A DNA stretch of 64,000 bases from Bacteroidia bacterium (GTDB lineage Bacteria > Bacteroidota > Bacteroidia > Flavobacteriales > Flavobacteriaceae): NCBI GenBank assembly GCA_030431055.1, contig JAUIJA010000002.1:124001-188000 (forward strand). The letters run 5' to 3'. A program made the position numbers and the translations under genes. The notes under the pieces were generated by a model. That model was given only the letters and a program-made list of their open reading frames with translations. It was not told the origin of the DNA and ran no database searches. Below, piece by piece: positions 38,657-46,868 of the stretch; within the stretch, counting starts at the first letter, position 1; every line of letters starts with the position of its first letter.

Positions 38657-40630
38657 TTATCTAAAAATTGAAACTTTTTTATCAACTGAATAGTTATCTC
38701 TTGTGTTCATTTTCACAATATAAACACCATCACTTAATCCAGAAGTAGAAACTTCAATTCTTTCATTTTTACCTAAGTTCTCTTTAGAAATAACTAATTT
38801 ACCTGTTACATCATATAAAGACAACTCTACAACATCTTTCTGTAATGAATTGAATACTGTTAGCATTCCTGCATCATTATTTTGATACACTTGAAAAGCA
38901 TCCGCAACAACTGCAGCATCATCATTTAAATCAGACGCAACGTTTTTAAATGTAATTTCAAAACGATTTTCATGCGTTCCAGCTTGTAAGTTTGCATTAT
39001 ACTCTCCGTTTTTAATATCATAATAAATACCTGACAATTTATCGTGCAAATAAATATTCTCTGCTAAATCATCAAATTGAGAGTAATCGCTAACTTTAAC
39101 TTTAAACGAAGCTTGTTCATTAGTAACAAATGTTAATGGAAATCTTGCATCGATATCAAATGGTTGTGCCGAAATAGTTAATTTTTCAGCTCCATCTTTA
39201 GTGGTTAAATACGCTGCTTTTGAAGCTGAAGTATAAGGACAAATTCCATCAAAGTAATCAAAATTTTCAGAAGCAATATCACCAAAAACCAAAGCGTCTT
39301 CATAAACTACCAAATCATTAATAGTCGTGTGAACTTTAAATTTAGGATCGTATGCATTTTTCTTATGTTGCGTATAATCTATACCTGCAACGTTAGGAAC
39401 ATCGTGCCAATATTCATCGATTACTAAACTAGAAGTAGTATTAGAAATCCTTTCAAATTCAGAAAAATTTGCTACGTTTTCTTTAATATAAACTCTATAT
39501 CTATTTCTCATTGTTACAGTACCTGAAGGAACAGCTCCATGAACCATAAAACCTTGACCAACTGGAGTAAACTGTCTTTCAAAAATATTACCAGAAGCAC
39601 CTCCAGGCGTACTTGATTCTCCATCTCCAGAGTAAGTATTCATAGGTGCAGAAACATAAGTTCCATTATTTGCGATATTCGTCATATTTGGTACATATGT
39701 TCCATAACCACCTACATAACCACCTACTAAGTGTGTGTTATTCGATTTATCGTGCTCCCAAAAATAAGCGGTATTATCAATTACAGCAGTTGCAGGCAAA
39801 GAACCAGGTGGTAATGGATTTGTAATGTTACCCGAAGCATCTACTATAAAACCACTATTTTCTAATAAATAATGATTCAAATTAATTGCAGAAGGATAAG
39901 GATTACCTACAAGTGTTAAGTTTATATAACTTGTTCCATCTACATCTGAAACAGTTGCCGTCATATTACCATCATTAGGCTTACCTCTAAAATCATAACG
40001 CTGACCGAAATTTGCATTAGGTTTATTTTGCACACCGTCATTAATATCAGAAACTAAGTTATCTGTTCCGCTAGTACCTTTCATTGTAAAACCAAGCCCA
40101 GGACGAATATTAGAAGAAGCACCTGCAAAGACCCATCCCCCATTTCCTGGCGCATAGATATTTTCTGCTTCGTACGTCCAAATCCATTTCTGAGCGATAG
40201 AAAGCGACGAATTTGTTGCTACACCATTAAAATTATTTATAGGCAAAATAGTTGCAGCAGTACTTGTAACCTTATCTGTAGCAGAAGGTCTAAATAATCT
40301 TGTTATTCCAAAATCATTATTTCCAGCGGCTACTTGAGGGTCTCCTACTGGCGAACACCAATAATTATATTGAAAATTATTCGTAGTACCTTCTTGATAA
40401 ACAGATAAATCTCCTAAACCTGAATTTGCTCCAGCACCAGTCGTACCTTGCAATAATTGAGATTGATTTCTTAAATATAAATTACCAGTGTTAGCCAACT
40501 CAACATCTTGAGTAACGTAAACAAATTCATCATTAACATAAACATAGCTACTTGGACTAACATACATTTGAGCTTCCGCATTTAACGAAGCGAATGTTGT
40601 AAAAATTGATAACAGTAATAGTTTTTTCAT
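38657..40630 (-). CDS. Large T9SS-secreted protein of unknown function
   Basis: This 657-residue protein has a signal peptide (about residues 1-20) and no recognisable catalytic motif. From about residue 65 it has a conserved block with a tryptophan-rich YWCSPVGDP segment, LTLVGNPYPSAINL near 235-250, GQGFMVHG and RNRYRVYIKEN. The end is a type A T9SS sorting domain (VYQNNDAGMLTVFNSLQKDV, LYDVTGKLVISK, LSDGVYIVKM). The same block occurs in the two divergent genes downstream, so they are paralogues. It is probably an exported surface or matrix protein. A TATATTTG box is at 40659-40666. Confidence 0.82.
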   Translation of the reverse strand: MKKLLLLSIFTTFASLNAEAQMYVSPSSYVYVNDEFVYVTQDVELANTGNLYLRNQSQLLQGTTGAGANSGLGDLSVYQEGTTNNFQYNYWCSPVGDPQVAAGNNDFGITRLFRPSATDKVTSTAATILPINNFNGVATNSSLSIAQKWIWTYEAENIYAPGNGGWVFAGASSNIRPGLGFTMKGTSGTDNLVSDINDGVQNKPNANFGQRYDFRGKPNDGNMTATVSDVDGTSYINLTLVGNPYPSAINLNHYLLENSGFIVDASGNITNPLPPGSLPATAVIDNTAYFWEHDKSNNTHLVGGYVGGYGTYVPNMTNIANNGTYVSAPMNTYSGDGESSTPGGASGNIFERQFTPVGQGFMVHGAVPSGTVTMRNRYRVYIKENVANFSEFERISNTTSSLVIDEYWHDVPNVAGIDYTQHKKNAYDPKFKVHTTINDLVVYEDALVFGDIASENFDYFDGICPYTSASKAAYLTTKDGAEKLTISAQPFDIDARFPLTFVTNEQASFKVKVSDYSQFDDLAENIYLHDKLSGIYYDIKNGEYNANLQAGTHENRFEITFKNVASDLNDDAAVVADAFQVYQNNDAGMLTVFNSLQKDVVELSLYDVTGKLVISKENLGKNERIEVSTSGLSDGVYIVKMNTRDNYSVDKKVSIFR

Positions 40631-40658
40631 AACAACGTGGTTTATAACGTTTAAGGTT

Positions 40659-40666
40659 CAAATATA
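40659..40666 (-). promoter_or_regulatory. Candidate -7 element of the first T9SS cargo gene
   Basis: The minus strand reads TATATTTG, a full match to TAnnTTTG, 28 bases upstream of the ATG at 40630. No clear -33 TTG is seen. Confidence 0.55.
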
Positions 40667-41050
40667 ATATAAAAAAAATGACTTTTATAAAAATTATCGA
40701 TTTTTTTTTAACATCTTATTCACAATTAGTCTTTAAGCTTTTCCCTTGCTAGTGTTTAAGCATAACGTTGCTAATTTTCATATCAAAAAAAAAGTAATAT
40801 TACAAACAAAAAGAGTTTTATTTGTTATAAAAAACAACACTTATTTTACAAAAAAACTGCTTTATTCTTAAAAAAACCCAGCAAAATAAAGTATTTAACA
40901 AATAAATACACTTTGAATCAATTAAAAGTATTTTTTTAATTAAAAATGTTAATTTTTTGAAAAAACATCAAAAAAATATATATTTACCCTACACAAATTA
41001 AAACAATTTACACAACCCAAAAATATAATCAACCTACAAATATCTTGAGT
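40667..41050. other. AT-rich divergent intergenic region
   Basis: About 380 bases with no convincing gene separate two divergent T9SS cargo genes. It is very AT-rich with many A and T tracts. At about 40746-40776 it holds TTGCTA twice around GTGTTTAAGCATAACG, and the 10-mer ATAACGTTGC also appears at 51411-51420 in another odd spacer. I see no full promoter for the plus-strand gene, only weak TATATTTA-like matches near 40978. Confidence 0.5.
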
Positions 41051-41635
41051 ATGACACAAAAATACCTTTTAAAAACTCATCAAGCAAGATTTAGAAATCT
41101 AACTTTCACCACATTTCTTTTAGCTTTATTTTTAAACTTTAATTCTTTGAACGCACAAGTTTACTGTACACCAACAGCTACAACTGATGACGCAACAGGA
41201 GTTAGAAGAGTTCGGTTCAATACTATTGACAATGCAACAAATGGAAATCCAGCATATATGGATTATACAGCAATCTCAACAACAGTAGCTGCATTTTCTA
41301 ATCATGCACTACGCGTTAACGTAAATACCGGAGGTAATTACACTGTTTACGGCTATGCATGGATTGACTGGAACGACGATGGAGATTTTGTTGATGCTGG
41401 CGAAGATTATGATTTAGGATCAGCTACAAATGTAACAAATGGCTTAACCAGCTTAAGCCCAGTAAACATAAATATACCAAACACTCCTGGCACTTTAAGA
41501 ATGAGAGTTAGAATAGGATATGGAGCTGTTCCTACACCTTGTGGAAATCACAATTGGAGTGAAACTGAAGACTATACTATCATAGTTACAGGTCCACAGC
41601 ATGTACAAGTCCTACAGCCACTCCCACAGCTTTAA
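41051..41635 (+). CDS. 5' part of a frame-broken T9SS cargo gene (GEVED domain)
   Basis: This is the first fragment, about 194 residues, of a gene continuing to 45357. It starts at the ATG at 41051 (MTQKYLLKTHQARF); the upstream TTG is unlikely. A signal peptide ends at about LNAQ. Then comes a GEVED domain with its Asp-rich signature (WIDWNDDGDFVDAGEDY near 105-122) and NWSETEDYTIIV. The good coding sequence stops at about 41596, after which this frame reads a few unrelated residues to a stop. The next domain continues in the -1 frame from 41599. Confidence 0.8.
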   Translation: MTQKYLLKTHQARFRNLTFTTFLLALFLNFNSLNAQVYCTPTATTDDATGVRRVRFNTIDNATNGNPAYMDYTAISTTVAAFSNHALRVNVNTGGNYTVYGYAWIDWNDDGDFVDAGEDYDLGSATNVTNGLTSLSPVNINIPNTPGTLRMRVRIGYGAVPTPCGNHNWSETEDYTIIVTGPQHVQVLQPLPQL

Positions 41636-44600
41636 ACTTTACAGCAGGTACACCTAATGGAACCGCTATAAACGGAACCTTTACTGCTGCAGCTCCTGCT
41701 CCAGATAATTATTTAGTAATTATCAGTGAATCAAGCACTCCTCCAGCAATAACAAACGGAACAACTTACACTATTGGAGGAAATGCAGGTGTAGGATACA
41801 CTGTTGTAGATACAGACACAAACACTGCTTTTACCGCAACAGGCTTAAACCCTTCAACAACATATTACTTTTTTGTTTACTCAATGAACTCCGCATGTAG
41901 TGGAGGTCCTTTATACAACAATACTCCTCTTACTGGAAGTCAAACAACAGGAACTACAACCCCTACTTATTGTAATGCCCAAACAGCTTCAGGACAAGAA
42001 GACACAAGATACATTGACGACATTAGCTTTCTAGGAATGTTAAATGGAAATACTTACAATTTAAACACAGGCTATTCTACCGCTCCTTCTGGATTCCAAG
42101 ACTGGACAGGTTTAGCAACTAAACCTATACAAGCACAAGGCGGTGGAGTTAACGTATCTTTCGAGAGTAATTCTCGTGGTACATGGAAAGCTTGGGTTGA
42201 TTGGAATAAAGATGGAGACTTTACAGATGCCGGAGAAGAAGTTTATACTTCCGGAGGAGTAGCTATGATCACCAATACATTTGGCTTTATTGTACCTGAT
42301 GGTGCAACTCCAGGCGATTACAGAATGAGAATTAGAACCTATAATGCATACGGTTATTACGATGGTTTTGGAGGAGCTTGTGATGGAACTTATGAAAATT
42401 ATTCAGATAATGCGGGACATTTTGATAGTTGTACTGAATTTACAAACGACACTTATGCTGTAAACCTAGGTTGTGGTAATAGAAATGTTACATGGTATGA
42501 ATACGGAGAAGCTGAAGATTACTTGTTTACCGTTGTACAGTCTTGTGATGCTAATATTTTGACCGTTACAGATGGAGAAACTTGTGGCTCAGGCACAGTA
42601 GATTTATCAGTTACTGGTACCGCTGGTGTTACGCAATTTCATTGGTACGATGCAGAAGCTGGAGGTTCACTTTTAGCTACAACAGCAACTGGTAACTGGA
42701 CAACTCCTAGTCTTGGTGCTACAACTTCCTATTGGGTAACTGCCGATAATGGTAATTGCGAATCTTTAGTTAGAACTGAAGTAATCGCAAAAGTAGGACC
42801 ATTACCTACTATTTCATTTACTCCTTCAACTCCAGAAGTTTGCGGTGAAAATAATGTAGTATCAATTACCGCAAGTGGTGATACTGAAAAAGCTCACTTA
42901 ATAGATGAAGGTTTTGATAGCGGAACTCTTGGAGTATTTACTAATGACCACATTACAAGTACTGCTTACGATGCACAATCAGCTTGGCAAATTGAAACTA
43001 GTACATACATCCCTACTGGCTCATCTTGGTATCCAGCAATATCATCTAATTTTGGCACAAATCATTTTGCTTTAGTTACTTCAGACATTGGAGCAAATGG
43101 TGTAACTATTCATAATGCTTTATTATCTCCTACCGTTGATTCTTCAACTTTCTTAGATTTAACTTTAAAGTTTAGAATGTATTACTCTAGATATTATCCA
43201 GATAGCGGAGTAAACCACAACCCTACCTCTGAATACATGCAGGTAGAAGTATCAACAAATGGCGGTGGAGCTTGGACTAGCTTAATTGGCGCAAATATAG
43301 ATGTAGATCAAGGTATTGGAACAGCTTTTCAAGAATACTCTTATGATATGAGCGCTTATATTGATGAACCCAATTTAAGAGTTAGAATACGCTACTATGC
43401 CGAAGATTGGTTCGATGGTGCTGCTGTTGACGATATTGAGTTATTTGGGACAAGACCATTAGCTACAGCTTTTGACTGGGATAGTGGGTTAACCGTTGAC
43501 GCATACCAAGATCCTGCTTGTACTATTCCTTATGTTGAATTAACACCTGCTGTTACCGTTTACGTTAGACCTACTTTAGCACAGCTAGAATTACCAACAT
43601 TCTCTTTTACAGCGAGTGCAGTTTTATCAAATGGTTGTTCTGTAAGTGACGTTGTTTCTATCGACAATAAATCAAGGGTTTGGAAAGGAACGAATAGTAA
43701 CGATTGGAATGACCCAGGAAACTGGCTACCTGCTTCTGTTCCAGATATTACAACTTGTGTAATCATTCCAGATGTAACGGCGACTAATTACTCAAACATA
43801 GGTGGAGTAAATTATGATGCTTTCGGTAAAACTTTACAAGTATTAGACAATGGAGAATTACAATTACGCTCAGGTAATACATTAACAATCGAAGATTTTG
43901 TTGAAGTTGAGCCAGCTGGTACTTTCCACATTGAAAACTCAGGAAGTTTAATCCAAATAAACAATATTGCCAATACTGGTAGTTTAACTATGGATAGAGA
44001 TGCAGTAACAAACAATATTTTAGACTATGTATATTGGTCAACTCCTGTAGATGGTTTTGTTGTTGACAATATTACTCCATCTAGTAACCATATTTATCAA
44101 TGGGAACCAACTGTAGCAACAGCTTATGCAGGAGATTTTGGAATTTGGACAGCAGCTTCTGGAGCAATGACGACAGGTAGAGGATACATTATTAGAGGTT
44201 CTTCTGGAATTTCTACTTTTGATGGCATACCAAATAACGGAGACATCACAACTCCTATATCTAGAAGTACGTATCAAGGTGGAACTTACGCTGGACCAAC
44301 TGCTACTCTTGTAACAGAAGATGATGACAACTGGAATTTACTTGGTAATCCATATCCTTCTGCTATAAGTGCTGATGATTTCTTAACAGTTAATAACACG
44401 CATTTAGAGCAATTTGTAAAAATTTGGACACACGGAATTGATCCAGCAGCTATCGCTGATCCTTTCTACCAAGATTTTGTTTTAAATTATGACGTTGCTG
44501 ATTATATTACTTATAACGCTTTAGGAGGAACACAATTTGGCTTTGATGGATACATTGGAGCTGGACAAGGTTTCTTTGTTCTAATGACAGACGCCGCTTC

Positions 44601-45357
44601 AACTAGTGAAAACGTTACATTTAACAATACAATGCGTTCTAACACTTATAGAAATGATCAATTCTACAGAAACTCTAACGAAATAGAAAAACATAGAATT
44701 TGGTTAAAATTAGTATCTCCAACAGGCAGTTCAAGTGATGCTCTTGTAGGTTATGTTGCCGATGCTTCAAATGATTTAGACGACAAATATGACGCTATTT
44801 CAGGAAGAGAAAAAGCTTCATTCGAGTTATATTCAGTAATTAACGACGACACATATGCTATTCAAGGTAGAGCATTACCTTTTGACGAAAATGACATTGT
44901 TCCTCTTGGAGTAGTGGTACCGCAAAGTGGTATCTATACCATTGCACTTTCAAAAGTTGATGGTTTATTTGAAACTGGACAAAATATTTATTTAGAGGAT
45001 TTACAATTAGGAATAATTCATGATATCAAATCGGCTCCATATACTTTCTCAACAAGTAATGGTCGTTTTGAAAACAGATTTGTTCTTCGTTATACTACTA
45101 ATGCATTAAATGAGAATGATTTTGAAGTAAATAATGCTGTATTCGTTTATACAAATGATTTTATCAATATTTCTTCTAAAAAAGAAACTATAAAAGAAGT
45201 TGTTATTCATGACTTACTTGGAAGAGTAATTTACACTAACAGAAATGTAAATGGAAATGAACTTTCAGTTCAATCTGTTACAAAATCACAAAGTGGATTA
45301 CTTATTAATGTAACTTTAACAAACGGAACAAGTAAAACTTTCAAAGTTATTTACTAA
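41599..45357 (+). CDS. 3' part of the frame-broken T9SS cargo gene (GEVED, Ig-like, T9SS tail)
   Basis: The frame resumes at 41599 (ACTSPTATPTALNFTAG) with no signal peptide of its own, and the first ATG is at 41884. About 1250 residues follow: a fibronectin-III/Ig-like domain, a second GEVED domain (WVDWNKDGDFTDAGEEVY), an Ig-like domain, a jelly-roll-like domain (about 42890-43450), then the block shared with the paralogues (WNLLGNPYPSAISADDFL; GYIGAGQGFFVLM; HRIWLKLVSPTGSSSDALVG) and a T9SS sorting tail ending in FKVIY. Without frame repair it would not be exported. Confidence 0.82.
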   Translation, partial: ACTSPTATPTALNFTAGTPNGTAINGTFTAAAPAPDNYLVIISESSTPPAITNGTTYTIGGNAGVGYTVVDTDTNTAFTATGLNPSTTYYFFVYSMNSACSGGPLYNNTPLTGSQTTGTTTPTYCNAQTASGQEDTRYIDDISFLGMLNGNTYNLNTGYSTAPSGFQDWTGLATKPIQAQGGGVNVSFESNSRGTWKAWVDWNKDGDFTDAGEEVYTSGGVAMITNTFGFIVPDGATPGDYRMRIRTYNAYGYYDGFGGACDGTYENYSDNAGHFDSCTEFTNDTYAVNLGCGNRNVTWYEYGEAEDYLFTVVQSCDANILTVTDGETCGSGTVDLSVTGTAGVTQFHWYDAEAGGSLLATTATGNWTTPSLGATTSYWVTADNGNCESLVRTEVIAKVGPLPTISFTPSTPEVCGENNVVSITASGDTEKAHLIDEGFDSGTLGVFTNDHITSTAYDAQSAWQIETSTYIPTGSSWYPAISSNFGTNHFALVTSDIGANGVTIHNALLSPTVDSSTFLDLTLKFRMYYSRYYPDSGVNHNPTSEYMQVEVSTNGGGAWTSLIGANIDVDQGIGTAFQEYSYDMSAYIDEPNLRVRIRYYAEDWFDGAAVDDIELFGTRPLATAFDWDSGLTVDAYQDPACTIPYVELTPAVTVYVRPTLAQLELPTFSFTASAVLSNGCSVSDVVSIDNKSRVWKGTNSNDWNDPGNWLPASVPDITTCVIIPDVTATNYSNIGGVNYDAFGKTLQVLDNGELQLRSGNTLTIEDFVEVEPAGTFHIENSGSLIQINNIANTGSLTMDRDAVTNNILDYVYWSTPVDGFVVDNITPSSNHIYQWEPTVATAYAGDFGIWTAASGAMTTGRGYIIRGSSGISTFDGIPNNGDITTPISRSTYQGGTYAGPTATLVTEDDDNWNLLGNPYPSAISADDFLTVNNTHLEQFVKIWTHGIDPAAIADPFYQDFVLNYDVADYITYNALGGTQFGFDGYIGAGQGFFVLMTDAASTSENVTFNNTMRSNTYRNDQFYRNSNEIEKHRIWLKLVSPTGSSSDALVGYVADASNDLDDKYDAISGREKASFELYSVINDDTYAIQGRALPFDENDIVPLGVVVPQSGIYTIALSKVDGLFETGQNIYLEDLQLGIIHDIKSAPYTFSTSNGRFENRFVLRYTTNALNENDFEVNNAVFVYTNDFINISSKKETIKEVVIHDLLGRVIYTNRNVNGNELSVQSVTKSQSGLLINVTLTNGTSKTFKVIY

Positions 45358-45380
45358 ACCATTTTATTAAAACAATTAAA

Positions 45381-45408
45381 AGTCGTGCAATTTTGTACGA
45401 CTTTTTTT
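45381..45408 (+). terminator. Intrinsic terminator after the second T9SS cargo gene
   Basis: AGTCGTGCAA pairs with TTGTACGACT (one G-T pair) around a two-base loop and is followed by seven T. Confidence 0.85.
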
Positions 45409-45521
45409 ATGTTTTAAAAATAAATTTAACGCACAAAAATTTGCATAGAATTTTAAAAAGCATATTTTTATAAATAATTATTTAAACATATCATAACTAT
45501 AAACAAAAATTACTATAAAAA

Positions 45522-46868
45522 ATGCAACCAAAAACATCACCTACCCTTACTGGGTTAAAACATTTTTTTGTTTTAATTACACTACTCTTATTTAGTTCAA
45601 ATGGTTTTTCGCAAAGTAATAATTGCGCTGCTGCTCCTACTCTAACTGTTGGAACTACTTGTACAACTACAAATTATAATGTTGAACGTACTTTTACTAA
45701 TTCTGGCGTAGCTCTTCCTGCAGCATGTAGTACAGGAACTTCTCATAGAGATGGTTGGTATACATTCACTACAGATGCAACCACAACTGCCATAACTATC
45801 AATGGTACTTCAAACAGAGATTTAGGATTAGCTTTATATTCTGGAGGCTGTGGAAGTTTAACACCTATAACTTGCACAATTCCTAATGCAGCGAACGCTT
45901 CATTAACCTCTATCACTGTTTCGCCAAGTACAACATATCATCTTCGTTTAATGCGAACAAATAATGGAGGAAACAACAATATGACAGGAACAATTTGTGT
46001 AGTTGATGCTACTGCTCCATCTACAAATTTCACTTGTGCAACCGCAACAAATTTACCATGTGGAACAACTAATCTAGCTGGAACAACAGTAGGCTCTACA
46101 GGAAGCCCAGCGCACGGAACAGGTTGTAACATGAGTAATTATGGTGCATGGTATACTTTTGTAGGTGATGGTCAACAAACAACAATCACTTCAGTAGCAG
46201 GTAGTGGTTTTGACCACGAAATGGCAATCTCTTCAGGTTCATGTGGAAGCTTAACAAGTGTTGCTTGTAGAGATTCTGGACTTTCAGGAGGCACAGAATC
46301 ACATACATTTATTTCTACTTCTGGAGTAACATATTATGTATATATAGATTATTTTGGTTCATCTGGAACTTCTACTGACACTGGAACTTTTGATATTAGC
46401 AGAACCTGTACCCCTATAGTCTCTCCCTCTAACGACGATTGTAGTGGAGCCACAGCATTAACTGTAAACCCAGACCTTAGCTGTGGAACAACTACTGCAG
46501 GTACTATAGCTTGGGCTACCGATTCAGGAGTAACAGGAAGCGGTTGTTCTGGAACAGATGACGATGATGTTTGGTTTAGCTTTGTAGCAACAAACACCAC
46601 TCACCATGTTGATTTAATAAATGTTTCTGGAAGCACAACAGACTTATATCATGCAGTTTACGATGGTAGTTCTGGGTGTGGAAGTTTAGGAGCGGCTATT
46701 AGTTGTTCTGATCCAGACTCAAGCACTCTTACCGGATTAACACCTGGGAATACTTACTATGTTCAAGTCTATTCATACACAAGCACTGCAGGACAAACCA
46801 CAACTTTTGATGTATGTATAGAACTCCTTGTAACGGAACTGGTCCTGGAACAGGAACAACAACATTAG
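45522..46868 (+). CDS. 5' part of a second frame-broken T9SS cargo gene
   Basis: This is the first fragment, 448 residues, of a gene continuing to 49513. It has a signal peptide (about residues 1-31, SNGFSQ) and three tandem cysteine-bearing beta-sandwich repeats of roughly 135 residues, each with a WYTF or VWFSF core and a CGSLT-like strand (near residues 70, 210 and 345). These resemble prepeptidase C-terminal (PPC)-type domains. Coding sequence homologous to the rest breaks at about 46820, where this frame runs into an unrelated ELLVTELVLEQEQQH tail and stops. Confidence 0.8.
   Translation: MQPKTSPTLTGLKHFFVLITLLLFSSNGFSQSNNCAAAPTLTVGTTCTTTNYNVERTFTNSGVALPAACSTGTSHRDGWYTFTTDATTTAITINGTSNRDLGLALYSGGCGSLTPITCTIPNAANASLTSITVSPSTTYHLRLMRTNNGGNNNMTGTICVVDATAPSTNFTCATATNLPCGTTNLAGTTVGSTGSPAHGTGCNMSNYGAWYTFVGDGQQTTITSVAGSGFDHEMAISSGSCGSLTSVACRDSGLSGGTESHTFISTSGVTYYVYIDYFGSSGTSTDTGTFDISRTCTPIVSPSNDDCSGATALTVNPDLSCGTTTAGTIAWATDSGVTGSGCSGTDDDDVWFSFVATNTTHHVDLINVSGSTTDLYHAVYDGSSGCGSLGAAISCSDPDSSTLTGLTPGNTYYVQVYSYTSTAGQTTTFDVCIELLVTELVLEQEQQH

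Noticed and set aside
41584..41600. Programmed -1 frameshift at the break in the second T9SS cargo gene
   Set aside because: I saw no slippery heptamer or downstream pseudoknot, so sequence error or mutation is simpler. The site is still listed as a finding for read checking.
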